A stretch of 64,000 nt of DNA from positions 1 to 64,000 of the forward strand of contig DEJQ01000032.1 in assembly GCA_002353575.1 (NCBI GenBank), in the 5' to 3' direction. The notes beneath the pieces are model-generated. The model made no database searches. It had not been told where the DNA came from and saw nothing but the letters and a program-made list of their open reading frames with translations. Position numbers and translations under genes: made by a program. The number at the start of each line of letters is the position of its first letter. The stretch's first letter is position 1. The stretch is from Prevotellaceae bacterium UBA2744 (lineage in GTDB: Bacteria; Bacteroidota; Bacteroidia; Bacteroidales; Bacteroidaceae). This document shows positions 32,709-41,647 of the stretch, piece after piece.

Positions 32709-33244
32709 TAGCACGCAACCCGGAGTCGTTCTCCTTCATCTATCAGGAGAACATAGACCGGCTGGGAGACAACGTCGGATTTTTCGACCCGGAGAAGGAC
32801 GTTCCGCAACTGGAGCACGTCGATCTGCTCTATCTGCCCGGCGGTTATCCCGAGAAACACCTTGAGGCACTCACCGGCAACGAGGCATGCCGCAAGGCTA
32901 TATGGGAGTATGCCGAACGCGGAGGCAGGATAGTGGCTGAGTGCGGCGGAATGATGTACCTGTGCAAGAGCATAGTCAGCGACGAGGGCACGTTCCCCAT
33001 GTGCGGCGTGCTGCCCTACACCGTCAGCGCACGGAAGGCAGACAGGAAACTGTCGCTGGGCTACCGTCGGTTCGTACTCGACGGAAAGGAATACCGCGGA
33101 CACGAATTCCACTACACCCAGTTTATGGGCGAGCTGCCGGAAAGCATCGTTCAGGTATATGACGCAAAAGGGCGCCCGGTAGCAACTCCCGTGATGAGAT
33201 ATAAGAATGTATTAGCCAGTTATACGCATTTGTATCAGATATGA
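32684..33244 (+). CDS. cbiA: Cobyrinate a,c-diamide synthase, C-terminal glutaminase part (split CbiA)
   Basis: 186 residues forming the class I glutamine amidotransferase-like half of CbiA. It starts at an ATG inside the end of the N-terminal ORF. Visible are the domain entry (ARNPESFSFIYQENI), LPGGYPEKHL, the catalytic cysteine in ECGGMMYLC and the histidine in GHEFHYTQ. The domain is intact, so a working two-subunit enzyme through translational coupling is possible; a recent frameshift or a sequencing slip are the alternatives. It overlaps the adenosyltransferase start by ATGA. Confidence 0.82.
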   Translation: MEKTLNTLIARNPESFSFIYQENIDRLGDNVGFFDPEKDVPQLEHVDLLYLPGGYPEKHLEALTGNEACRKAIWEYAERGGRIVAECGGMMYLCKSIVSDEGTFPMCGVLPYTVSARKADRKLSLGYRRFVLDGKEYRGHEFHYTQFMGELPESIVQVYDAKGRPVATPVMRYKNVLASYTHLYQI

Positions 33245-33702
33245 AACACATATACACAAAGACAGGCGACGAAGGGACGACGAGTCTGCGCGACGGAGTA
33301 CGTGTAGCGAAAGACGACCTTAGAATAGAAACCAACGGACAGATAGATATGCTGAATTCGCTGATCGGACTGCTTGCAGAAGACAACGAACTCCTAACCG
33401 ACATACAGAAAGAACTGATGACGGTAATGAGTCATGTGGCTACGCCCGAAGGCAGAGAGAATCCGCGAGCACTGCACTGCAACGAACTCACAGCCCGAAT
33501 GGAACAAGCTATTGATGCCTGCAACACTCCAAAGGGTTTCATCCTGCCAAGAGGTATAGCTAATGTAGCACGAGCCCAAGCTCGCACAGCCGAACGCAGA
33601 CTATGGACTCTCTCACGCCAATACTCCATAGACCCGAGCATCCTCGTGATGATGAACCGCCTGTCGGATTATCTGTTTGCCTTAGCCATGGAAAAAGCAT
33701 GA
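33241..33702 (+). CDS. pduO: PduO-type ATP:cob(I)alamin adenosyltransferase
   Basis: A 153-residue trimeric-type corrinoid adenosyltransferase that attaches the upper 5'-deoxyadenosyl ligand. The N-terminal ATP-binding loop (YTKTGDEGTTSL, residues 5-16) and the later AQARTAERRLW segment, carrying the conserved arginines, identify the PduO/MMAB family. Some homologues in other species are about 180-190 residues, so this is a compact form. It overlaps cbiA and cbiP by ATGA on each side. Confidence 0.9.
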   Translation: MKHIYTKTGDEGTTSLRDGVRVAKDDLRIETNGQIDMLNSLIGLLAEDNELLTDIQKELMTVMSHVATPEGRENPRALHCNELTARMEQAIDACNTPKGFILPRGIANVARAQARTAERRLWTLSRQYSIDPSILVMMNRLSDYLFALAMEKA

Positions 33703-35141
33703 AATCACCACTCCACCCCATAATGTTTGCCGGAACGGGCAGCGACGTAGGCAAGAGCATCATCGCTGCTGCCTTCTGTCGCATATTCCGCCAAGACGGT
33801 TACCAGCCCGCACCGTTCAAAGCACAGAACATGGCTCTCAACAGCTACGTAACCCCCGACGGACTGGAAATCGGGCGTGCACAAGCCGTACAGGCAGAGG
33901 CGGCAGGCATACCGTGTCATGCAGACATGAATCCGCTGCTGCTGAAACCACAGAGCGACCACACATCGCAGGTAGTCCTGCACGGGCAACCCATAGGCAG
34001 CAAAGACGCATACGACTATTGGCGCAAGGGCAGCAACTCGGTAATAGACTTCCGCGGAGAGGTATGCAAGGCATTCGACCGTCTGGCATCGCACTACAAC
34101 CCCATCGTCATGGAGGGTGCAGGCAGCATAGCAGAGATAAACCTGAGAGACCGCGACCTGGTGAACATGTCGATGGCACGCCACGCTAAGGCAGACGTGA
34201 TACTGGTCGGCGACATCGACCGCGGCGGGGTCTTTGCAAGTGTATATGGCAGCATAGCCCTGCAGACAGAGGCAGACCGCCGACTCATCAAGGGCATCAT
34301 CATCAATAAGTTCCGCGGCGATATGCGCCTGTTCGAAGAAGGCAGGAAGATGATGGAGGACATCTGCGGACTGCCAGTTCTGGGTGTAGTACCCTACTAC
34401 AAGGATATATACATAGAGGAAGAAGACAGCGTGGCACTCAGTCAGAAGCACCGCCAACTGACCGAAGGCAAGGTGAACATAGCAGTAGTACTGCTGCGCC
34501 ATATCAGCAACTACACCGACTTCGACACCCTGGAGCGCGACCCGCGAGTCAACCTTTTCTACACAAACAACACAGCTGACCTGGAGCATTCAGACATCAT
34601 CATCCTGCCCGGCACAAAAGCCACAATCGACGACCTGACGGAACTGCGGCGCAACGGCTGTGCCGCCTCCATACAGCGGGCACACCGAAACGGAAAGACC
34701 ATCGTAGGCATTTGCGGCGGATACCAGATGTTGGGAGAAATGGTGGAAGACCCCGATGGAATCGAGGGAAACATAGCCTGCATGCCCGGTTTGGGACTCC
34801 TGCCCATACGTACCACGATGCTTCCGACCAAGACCACGCGGCAAGTCACGTTCGAGTTCAACGGACAGCAGTGTCAGGGTTACGAGATACACCAGGGACT
34901 CAGCACCACCGAAGAGCAGATACTCACCACAGACCACTGCATCGGCACCTACATTCACGGTCTGCTCGACAACCAGCCCGTCATCGACTATCTTCTGAAA
35001 CCGTTCAAGACTCAAAGCACCGCATCCGGCACACAAAGCATTGAAGACTTCAAGCAAGAGCAGTACGACCGGCTTGCCGACCACGTGCGGCAGTATGTAG
35101 ATATGGACCGTATATACAAAATACTCACAGACAATGATTGA
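33699..35141 (+). CDS. cbiP: Cobyric acid synthase (CbiP/CobQ)
   Basis: A 480-residue glutamine-dependent amidase adding four amides to adenosylcobyrinate a,c-diamide. The ATP domain (FAGTGSDVGKS, residues 8-18; FKAQNMALNSYV) and the glutaminase domain (GICGGYQMLGE with the nucleophilic Cys; GYEIHQG; HGLLDN) are complete. The ATG at 33699, overlapping the adenosyltransferase stop, is chosen; an upstream extension would run through that gene. Length is normal. Confidence 0.95.
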   Translation: MKSPLHPIMFAGTGSDVGKSIIAAAFCRIFRQDGYQPAPFKAQNMALNSYVTPDGLEIGRAQAVQAEAAGIPCHADMNPLLLKPQSDHTSQVVLHGQPIGSKDAYDYWRKGSNSVIDFRGEVCKAFDRLASHYNPIVMEGAGSIAEINLRDRDLVNMSMARHAKADVILVGDIDRGGVFASVYGSIALQTEADRRLIKGIIINKFRGDMRLFEEGRKMMEDICGLPVLGVVPYYKDIYIEEEDSVALSQKHRQLTEGKVNIAVVLLRHISNYTDFDTLERDPRVNLFYTNNTADLEHSDIIILPGTKATIDDLTELRRNGCAASIQRAHRNGKTIVGICGGYQMLGEMVEDPDGIEGNIACMPGLGLLPIRTTMLPTKTTRQVTFEFNGQQCQGYEIHQGLSTTEEQILTTDHCIGTYIHGLLDNQPVIDYLLKPFKTQSTASGTQSIEDFKQEQYDRLADHVRQYVDMDRIYKILTDND

Positions 35142-36135
35142 AGGGCACGGCGACGACAAATACAGATACAAGGACATCAGATCAGACTTCTCATCGAACA
35201 TCTGTGTCCACGACAGCCATCAGGCACTGATGACTCACCTCGCCAGCCATCCGGAACTCATCGGCCACTACCCCGAACCCGAAGCATGGTCGCTGGAGGC
35301 AGTGATAGCAGAGCGCCACAGAATCAGTCCCGAACAGGTAATAGTGACCAACGGAGCTACAGAGGCAATCTATCTCATTGCACAGACTTTCGGCATGCAC
35401 CCTGTCATCCCCACACCCACATTCAGTGAATACGAGGATGCCTGCAACATGTACCCCCGCAGCGCCACAGCCTTAGATATTCAGACAGGCGGAAAGCGGA
35501 ACGGCAGCATGCTGTGGCTATGCAATCCGAACAACCCGACCGGAAAGGTATATGACCAGAACCACATCGACCGCATGATGGAAAAATACAGTTTAGTGGT
35601 ACTAGACCAGAGCTACGAAGACTACACAGTCGAGCACGTAATGTCGCCGCAATGGGGATGCCGCACACCATACTCCCTGCAGATACACTCCACGGCAAAG
35701 ACATACGGCATACCCGGTTTGCGATTAGGATATATAACCGGACACGAAAGCCTCACCCGCCAGCTACGCAGGCACATACACCCCTGGAGCGTATCCTCGC
35801 TGGCAATAGAGGCAGGCAAATTCCTGCTGCAGCACGACGAACTGATGTGCCGTCCCGACCTGAAAGAGGCACGACGCCTGCAAGACCTGCTACAACAGTC
35901 GGGACACATAACCACAAGTCCCTCGGACACTAATTTCTTCCTCTGTAAAATGCAGCATCACACCGCAGCCGAACTGAAGGACTTTCTTGCACAGGAACAC
36001 CATATTCTGATTCGCGACGCATCGAACTTCAAGGGACTAACTACCCGGCATTTCCGCATCGCATCACAGACACCGCACGAGAACGACGCTTTAGTCAGTG
36101 CCATCAACTTATTCGTAAAACAGAAAAATGGATAA
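35134..36135 (+). CDS. cobD: L-threonine-O-3-phosphate decarboxylase CobD-like
   Basis: A 333-residue PLP enzyme of the fold-type I aminotransferase family. The PLP lysine is Lys189 in HSTAKTYGIPG; the NPNNPTGKVY and TNGATEAIY signatures are also present. Sequence alone does not separate it from histidinol-phosphate aminotransferase, but the position between cbiP and cbiB, with overlaps of 8 nt on both sides, points to the CobD role of making aminopropanol phosphate for the nucleotide loop. Confidence 0.85.
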   Translation: MIEGHGDDKYRYKDIRSDFSSNICVHDSHQALMTHLASHPELIGHYPEPEAWSLEAVIAERHRISPEQVIVTNGATEAIYLIAQTFGMHPVIPTPTFSEYEDACNMYPRSATALDIQTGGKRNGSMLWLCNPNNPTGKVYDQNHIDRMMEKYSLVVLDQSYEDYTVEHVMSPQWGCRTPYSLQIHSTAKTYGIPGLRLGYITGHESLTRQLRRHIHPWSVSSLAIEAGKFLLQHDELMCRPDLKEARRLQDLLQQSGHITTSPSDTNFFLCKMQHHTAAELKDFLAQEHHILIRDASNFKGLTTRHFRIASQTPHENDALVSAINLFVKQKNG

Positions 36136-37066
36136 CTGTACGTCAGTCATATTACCCCTGCTCGCGGGTTGGACACTCGACCTTCTGATGGGCGACCCCT
36201 CATGGCTGCCCCATCCCATCGTGTGGTTCGGAAAAGCCATTGCCGCATTCGAGCACCGGCTGAACAAAGGAACAGGCAGAAAGACAAAGGGTGCATTTAC
36301 AGCTATATTCCTAATCATATCCGTTTTCACAGCAACATGGATGCTCAGGCATTTGTGTTCAATTTTCAACACCCAATTCAGAATGATTCTCGATGCCGTA
36401 ATCATCTTCTACTGTCTGGCAGGAACGACTCTGATTCGGGAAGTCCGCGAGGTATTTCTCGCACTCGATCGCTCACTGGACGAAGGGCGGCGGCAAGTGG
36501 CACGCATCGTAGGTCGCGACACCAAAGAACTGTCGGCACAGGAAGTGCGCACGGCAGCACTCGAGACCCTGGCAGAGAATCTCTCCGACGGCGTGATAGC
36601 CCCCCTGTTCTGGTTTGCCATATTGGGCACGCCCGGTATGCTGGCATACAAAATGGTGAACACACTCGACTCGATGATAGGGTACAGAACCGAACGCTAT
36701 CGGGAATTCGGTTGTTGGGCAGCAAGGATTGATGACATCGCCAATTATATCCCTGCCCGCCTCACAGCCTTGCTGATGGTATTACCCGAAGTCGCAGTCA
36801 GGGGGAAGTGGTCATTGATAACCTTTGTATTTAAGAACGGACGCAAACACGCATCGCCTAACAGCGGATACCCCGAAGCAGCACTGGCAGGTCTGCTGAA
36901 CTGCCGTTTCGGAGGTCCGCATTACTATTTCGGACAACTCTTCGACAAACCATATATAGGCGAGAACGACAGACCCCTATCCACCGAGGACATGAAAAAA
37001 GCCGTACGAGTGAACCGAACGGCTGAGATACTGATGATTCTAACAATCACACTTCTACACCTTTAA
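36128..37066 (+). CDS. cbiB: Adenosylcobinamide-phosphate synthase CbiB
   Basis: A 312-residue inner-membrane protein with four to five hydrophobic segments. Diagnostic stretches are LLMGDPSWLPHPIVWFGK (start), MVNTLDSMIGYRTERYREFG and ASPNSGYPEAALAGLL. CbiB joins aminopropanol phosphate to adenosylcobyric acid. It is the last gene of the plus-strand operon and converges with cobT, 14 nt apart. Confidence 0.95.
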   Translation: MDNCTSVILPLLAGWTLDLLMGDPSWLPHPIVWFGKAIAAFEHRLNKGTGRKTKGAFTAIFLIISVFTATWMLRHLCSIFNTQFRMILDAVIIFYCLAGTTLIREVREVFLALDRSLDEGRRQVARIVGRDTKELSAQEVRTAALETLAENLSDGVIAPLFWFAILGTPGMLAYKMVNTLDSMIGYRTERYREFGCWAARIDDIANYIPARLTALLMVLPEVAVRGKWSLITFVFKNGRKHASPNSGYPEAALAGLLNCRFGGPHYYFGQLFDKPYIGENDRPLSTEDMKKAVRVNRTAEILMILTITLLHL

Positions 37067-37072
37067 TTATAC

Positions 37073-37105
37073 TGCAAATATCAGAAATACTTCGTAATAT
37101 TTGCA
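37073..37105. terminator. Possible shared terminator between cbiB and cobT
   Basis: TGCAAATAT (37073-37081) and ATATTTGCA (37097-37105) form a perfect 9-bp stem covering the end of cobT. AT-rich and without a long T-run, so tentative. Confidence 0.35.
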
Positions 37106-38136
37106 TTCTGGAAATTATTCATTTCGTTCACCATCCTGACAGCCGAATCGATGATCGGGAAGGCACAGAGAGCTCCTGTTCCCTCTCCAAGTCGCAAGCC
37201 CAAAGAGAGCAAGGGTTTTGCATTAACTATGTCGAGCATCATCTTATGCCCGCTTTCATCTCCTGAATGAGTGAAAATCATATAATCCTGCGATGCCGGA
37301 TAAAGACGGATAGCAGCCAGAGCGCATGCCGTCATAATGAACCCGTCGATCAGCAGCACCAGATGCCGTTCGGCAGCCCTGAGCATAGCCCCAACGGCAG
37401 CGACCATCTCGAAACCGCCGAAATAAGACAGGCAACGGACTACATCGGTCGCCCCATCCTGTCCGAAACGGCACTTATAGTTTTCCACAGCACGCCTCAG
37501 AACCTCATACTTATGACGAATACCACTACTGCCAAGTCCTGCACCCGCACCGACACATTCACGAAGCGGAACATCACCGAACAAGCACATCCAGATACTC
37601 GACGGAGACGTGTTTCCTATGCCCATCTCACCGATGCTAAGCAGACGGCACCCCTCTCCTATGCAGTCATCAACCAGGTCGCTGCCAATCTGAATTGCCT
37701 GATTGAACTGATCGTCACTCATGGCAGGTTCATAAAGAAAATTCCCCGTGCCGCGGTCTATCTTCCGATTGATTATCCCAGGGCAGGAAGAGAGATCATA
37801 ATCCACCCCTACATCGACGATGCGAAGTTTGAAACCATGCTGGCGGCAAAACATATTGACACCGCCTCCGCCACGGGTGAAATTCAGCATCTGCTGCCAC
37901 GTCACTTCACGCGGAGAGACACTGACCCCTTCGCGCTCGATACCATGATCGGCGCCTAAGAGCAGATGACAGGGATGGGCGACTGAGGGTGACAGCGTGT
38001 GCTGGATAAGACACACCTGAGCGGCAAGTTCTTCAAGCCGTCCAAGAGCCCCCTTTGGTTTGTTCAGATTGTCGATTTTCTGCCAGATGGCACCTTCGAG
38101 CGATTTGTCTGTAGGATGTATGTCGAATGTCTTCAT
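37081..38136 (-). CDS. cobT: Nicotinate-nucleotide--dimethylbenzimidazole phosphoribosyltransferase
   Basis: A 351-residue enzyme that makes alpha-ribazole phosphate, the lower ligand precursor. Family marks are LLGADHGIEREGVS near residue 65, SIGEMGIGNTSPSS near residue 175, where the family contacts its substrate, and the C-terminal GLRLGEGTGALCAFPI with the catalytic glutamate. It overlaps cobU by ATGA and is the last gene of the cobS-cobU-cobT operon. Confidence 0.95.
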   Translation of the reverse strand: MKTFDIHPTDKSLEGAIWQKIDNLNKPKGALGRLEELAAQVCLIQHTLSPSVAHPCHLLLGADHGIEREGVSVSPREVTWQQMLNFTRGGGGVNMFCRQHGFKLRIVDVGVDYDLSSCPGIINRKIDRGTGNFLYEPAMSDDQFNQAIQIGSDLVDDCIGEGCRLLSIGEMGIGNTSPSSIWMCLFGDVPLRECVGAGAGLGSSGIRHKYEVLRRAVENYKCRFGQDGATDVVRCLSYFGGFEMVAAVGAMLRAAERHLVLLIDGFIMTACALAAIRLYPASQDYMIFTHSGDESGHKMMLDIVNAKPLLSLGLRLGEGTGALCAFPIIDSAVRMVNEMNNFQNANITKYF

Positions 38137-38648
38137 TTTATTCTTAATTCTATTCCGCTGACCATGAGGATTACCTCGTCGGCATTAGCGGCTATATACT
38201 GATTCATCCAACCCTGAAGGTCGGTAAACTTACGTTGCAGCGCATTGTCGGAAACACCGCCAAGCCCTATCTCGTTTGTAACGAAGATATACGTGCCGTC
38301 ATGTGCCGTAAACGCATCAAACTCTTTCTTTGCCAATTCCAGGCAATGTGCGACATCAAGCGTCGGATTCCCGGCAGAAATAATATTCGTAAGCCAGAGC
38401 GTAACACAATCGATGACCGCAACACGTCCTGTCAGGTCGTGACGGCTCAGATGGATTTCCTCCTCTATATTGGTCCACTGCGGTCCGCGCCGCTCCTGAT
38501 GTATTCGTACGCGCTCCCTGAACTCGTCATCCCAGATATGCGCCGTAGCAACATATACTGGGGTCTTCGACAGACCGAGAGCCATCCTCTCTGCCTTGAC
38601 GCTCTTGCCGGAACGCTGACCGCCTGTAATCAAAATAATACGTCTCAT
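38133..38648 (-). CDS. cobU: Adenosylcobinamide kinase / guanylyltransferase
   Basis: A 171-residue P-loop enzyme that phosphorylates adenosylcobinamide and adds GMP. The Walker A is ITGGQRSGKS (residues 7-16), followed by TAHIWDDEFRERVRIHQERR, which holds the guanylylated-His region, and VTNEIGLGGV. The ATG at 38648, overlapping the cobS stop, is preferred to one 9 nt upstream. Confidence 0.95.
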   Translation of the reverse strand: MRRIILITGGQRSGKSVKAERMALGLSKTPVYVATAHIWDDEFRERVRIHQERRGPQWTNIEEEIHLSRHDLTGRVAVIDCVTLWLTNIISAGNPTLDVAHCLELAKKEFDAFTAHDGTYIFVTNEIGLGGVSDNALQRKFTDLQGWMNQYIAANADEVILMVSGIELRIK

Positions 38649-39424
38649 AGGGCACACAATACTATATATACGGACAACTCAGTCAACAGACACACCGCAC
38701 CCATGCAGTCGCCCGTATAACCATGAATCTTACCGTTGATAAACATATAAAGGAAATACATAACGACACAGGGTACAGAAACGACCATCTCCCACGGCAG
38801 ATGCGAATACCAAAGGAACAAAGCCATAGGCAACAAACCCTGAACAGTAAGACTGAGACCTGCCTGCCAACTAATCTTCCGATAGATCATCTTCGTTTTT
38901 GCTTTCTCCTCCCTGCGGGCGTATGGCATCATAATAATAAGCGGTGCCGACACCATCTTAGAGTAAGGGGTGGCAGCCATGATTGCCATAGCAGCCATAG
39001 TCGGCGGAAGAGAAAGAAGTGCTGCAACGAGCAGAAGGTGATAGACTGTCAGTCCAATGACTCCGTAGGTTCCTATATGCGAATCCTTCATTATGGCAAG
39101 GATACGCTCCCTATCGGAACCGCCTCCGCCGAAACCGTCCATAAAATCAGCCAACCCGTCTTCATGCAAAGCACCGGTAACGAGAAGACGCGCCACGACA
39201 GCCAACAGCACAGCTACGGTATATGGCAGACACATGCTGCACCCCCACAGCGTCAAAGCCATCAGACCGCCCGTTATCCACCCCGTCAGAGGCCAGAACT
39301 CAACCACACTCTTATAACTCTCCTTAGGAGGTTCATAAAGACGCCATAAAGGAAGCCGCGTAAAGAAAATAAACGCAGCCCAAATGCGATCGTACCAATG
39401 TAAATGAAGACTGTCAGTGTGCAT
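38645..39424 (-). CDS. cobS: Adenosylcobinamide-GDP ribazoletransferase (cobalamin synthase)
   Basis: A 259-residue polytopic membrane protein that joins adenosylcobinamide-GDP and alpha-ribazole to form adenosylcobalamin. Diagnostic segments are FFTRLPLWRL at the start, ALHEDGLADFMDGFGGG in the first third and SHIGTYGVIG. Several hydrophobic helices follow. The ATG at 39424 is chosen over a TTG 21 nt upstream. First gene of the minus operon, divergent from btuF. Confidence 0.94.
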   Translation of the reverse strand: MHTDSLHLHWYDRIWAAFIFFTRLPLWRLYEPPKESYKSVVEFWPLTGWITGGLMALTLWGCSMCLPYTVAVLLAVVARLLVTGALHEDGLADFMDGFGGGGSDRERILAIMKDSHIGTYGVIGLTVYHLLLVAALLSLPPTMAAMAIMAATPYSKMVSAPLIIMMPYARREEKAKTKMIYRKISWQAGLSLTVQGLLPMALFLWYSHLPWEMVVSVPCVVMYFLYMFINGKIHGYTGDCMGAVCLLTELSVYIVLCAL

Positions 39425-39430
39425 ATTGTC

Positions 39431-39472
39431 TAATTTTGCATACAAAAGTACAAAATATATTTAGTAATTTTG
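39431..39472. promoter_or_regulatory. Divergent promoter region of cobS and btuF
   Basis: Plus strand: TAATTTTG occurs twice (39431-39438 and 39465-39472); the second lies 25 nt before the btuF ATG. Minus strand: TACTTTTG (39443-39450) lies 18 nt before the cobS ATG. No B12 box was found here. Confidence 0.4.
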
Positions 39473-39497
39473 CAGCCAGAAAAGAAAATCTACTGAA

Positions 39498-40619
39498 ATG
39501 ATGAAGGAAACAGTCCTCTTTTTAATCCTATCCGCCCTGCTTTGTGCCTGCGCAGGTAGAAATGCAAAGTCGCAAGACTCTCTCGATACAGAGTCCGACA
39601 CACTCGCCGCCGTTAATGTAAAATATGCCACAGGATTCTGTGTTCACGATTCTGCAGACATACGTCTGGTAGATGTCGGCACTCACGATCATTTTGCCTT
39701 GGTACATTCAACCGATGCGACAGTTCCTGACGGATACACGAAAGTCGTAGTACCTATTACCCGGACAATCTGCATGACCTCGCTGCAATTGTCGAATTTC
39801 ACCATTCTTAATGCCCACGATGTGGTAAAAGGCATAACTGGCACAAAGAACATGTTCAACAAGGACATCCTCGAACGGGTCAAGAACCGGCAAATAGTCA
39901 AGATAGGAATGGAGGGTAATTTCGACACAGAAATGGTATTGGCTGCCAATCCAGACATCATTTTCATATCTCCATTCAAGCGTGGAGGCTACGAACCCAT
40001 CAAGGAATCGGGAATCACTCTGGTTCCGCATCTGGGATACAAGGAACTCACCCCCCTGGGTCAGGCAGAATGGATTAAGTTCGTAGGCATGTTCATAGGA
40101 AAGGAACGAGAGGCAGAGGATATTTTCAATGGCATCGAGCAGCGCTATAACGAACTGAAAGCAAAGGTTCAAGACGCAGTAACCGATATGTCTCTACCCA
40201 CGGTCTTCAGCGGTGAAATGCATAGCGGAACGTGGCATGCTGTTGGCGGGAAGAATTATCTGGCGCAGATATTCCGTGACGCTGGAGCGAAGTATGTCAT
40301 AGATGACGAAGAAACCGCAGGAGAGAATCTGGAATTTGAAAGGATGTATTCTCTCGCTGCGAAGGCTGATTATTGGCGCATACTGAATAGTTTCCCCGGG
40401 GATTTCTCCTATGATGCATTAAGCGCATCTGAACCGCGTAACGAACTATTCAAGTCTTTCAGAGAGAGGAAGGTTATTTACTGCAACATGAAGAAACAGC
40501 CGTATTATGAGATTGCGCCCGTACAACCTGATGTGTTGCTTAAGGATTTCGTAGCCATCTTTCACCCCGATCTTGTTGAATCTGATTATACACCAACTTA
40601 CTATAGGTTACTGAAATGA
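39498..40619 (+). CDS. btuF: BtuF-like ABC transporter substrate-binding lipoprotein
   Basis: A 373-residue periplasmic-binding-protein-like lipoprotein with the lipobox LLCACAG at residues 14-20 (two candidate cysteines). The class III two-lobe architecture is indicated by SLQLSNFTILNAHDVVKGI, AANPDIIFISPF and the C-terminal RKVIYCNMK. Corrinoid binding is inferred from the position beside cobS and before btuC; an iron-siderophore ligand cannot be excluded on sequence. It overlaps btuC by ATGA. Confidence 0.82.
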   Translation: MMKETVLFLILSALLCACAGRNAKSQDSLDTESDTLAAVNVKYATGFCVHDSADIRLVDVGTHDHFALVHSTDATVPDGYTKVVVPITRTICMTSLQLSNFTILNAHDVVKGITGTKNMFNKDILERVKNRQIVKIGMEGNFDTEMVLAANPDIIFISPFKRGGYEPIKESGITLVPHLGYKELTPLGQAEWIKFVGMFIGKEREAEDIFNGIEQRYNELKAKVQDAVTDMSLPTVFSGEMHSGTWHAVGGKNYLAQIFRDAGAKYVIDDEETAGENLEFERMYSLAAKADYWRILNSFPGDFSYDALSASEPRNELFKSFRERKVIYCNMKKQPYYEIAPVQPDVLLKDFVAIFHPDLVESDYTPTYYRLLK

Positions 40620-41641
40620 AAACGTACTCTCTGTTCATAGGGTTAGTTGTATCCATTCTGGCTCTGGTTGCCGTAAATCTTATGATAGGGTCTGTCAACA
40701 TTCCGACGGGCGAGGTCTGCCGCATTTTAATGGGAGACAATTCTAATGAGATATGGACGAATATTGTTTTCAGCAGCCGTCTGCCTCAGGCGTTGACCGC
40801 CGTGGTAGCCGGAGCCGGACTTGCAGTCAGCGGTCTTCAGATGCAGACTGTGTTCCGCAATCCTCTGGCCGGTCCTTCCGTATTGGGTATCAGTAATGGT
40901 TCGGCGCTGGGTGTTGCATTCGTTGTACTGCTGTCTGGACGTGTCGGCGGTGTGGCTCTCTCGCGACTGGGTTATCTTGGCGATGCTGCCATGAGCGTGG
41001 CCGCCGTCATAGGTGCGTTGGCTGTGCTATTGCTTATTCTGTGGGTGTCGGGAAAGGTGAACGGGAATGTCACGTTGCTGATAATCGGCGTGATGATAGG
41101 TTATCTGGCAAATGCTGTAATCGGGGTGATGAAGTTTCTTTCACCCGAGGAGGATGTGAAGGCATTCGTGGTGTGGGGACTTGGGTCGTTTTCCAGGGTG
41201 TCGGGTGATGAGATGGTGTTTTTCATCATTCAGATGTGTATTCTGCTGCCGTTAGCCTGTCTGTTGGTGAAACCATTGAATCTTATGCAGCTGGGAGATA
41301 ACTACGCCTCTAATCTGGGTTTGAACATACGGCGTGCACGCATGATGATAATCGTGAGCAGCGGTATTCTGGTTGCTATAGTAACGGCTTATTGCGGTCC
41401 GATTATGTTTATCGGCATGGCTGTGCCGCACCTGACACGGAGTGTGTTCCGCACGTCAGACCATCGCATCCTGTTGCCGGCTACGGCTCTGTGTGGGGCT
41501 GTTTTGGCTTTATTCTGCAATCTGATAGCCCGTATGCCTGGTTTCGAGGGTGCTCTGCCAGTGAATAGTGTAACGGCTTTGGTAGGTGCTCCGGTGGTTG
41601 CAGCAATCATTTTCGGAGGAAGGAGGAACGAGGCTGAATAG
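40616..41641 (+). CDS. btuC: BtuC-like FecCD-family ABC permease
   Basis: A 341-residue permease with about ten transmembrane helices. Family strings include RLPQALTAVVAGAGLAVSG, FRNPLAGPSVLGISNG and the C-terminal GPIMFIGMAVPHLTR, which includes the ATPase-coupling region. With btuF it forms a vitamin B12 type importer, but no ATPase gene follows: the next gene is convergent only 6 nt away. The ATPase must be encoded elsewhere. Confidence 0.9.
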   Translation: MKTYSLFIGLVVSILALVAVNLMIGSVNIPTGEVCRILMGDNSNEIWTNIVFSSRLPQALTAVVAGAGLAVSGLQMQTVFRNPLAGPSVLGISNGSALGVAFVVLLSGRVGGVALSRLGYLGDAAMSVAAVIGALAVLLLILWVSGKVNGNVTLLIIGVMIGYLANAVIGVMKFLSPEEDVKAFVVWGLGSFSRVSGDEMVFFIIQMCILLPLACLLVKPLNLMQLGDNYASNLGLNIRRARMMIIVSSGILVAIVTAYCGPIMFIGMAVPHLTRSVFRTSDHRILLPATALCGAVLALFCNLIARMPGFEGALPVNSVTALVGAPVVAAIIFGGRRNEAE

Positions 41642-41647
41642 CCGGGG

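Noticed and set aside
32680..32710. Programmed -1 frameshift between the two CbiA halves
   Set aside because: The frame change is -1, but the overlap has no X-XXY-YYZ slippery heptamer; only AAAAG is present. Re-initiation at the ATG at 32684 or a mutation is more likely.
33705..34589. A minus-strand open frame of 294 codons opposite cbiP
   Set aside because: cbiP is complete with all motifs on the other strand; the antisense translation resembles nothing.
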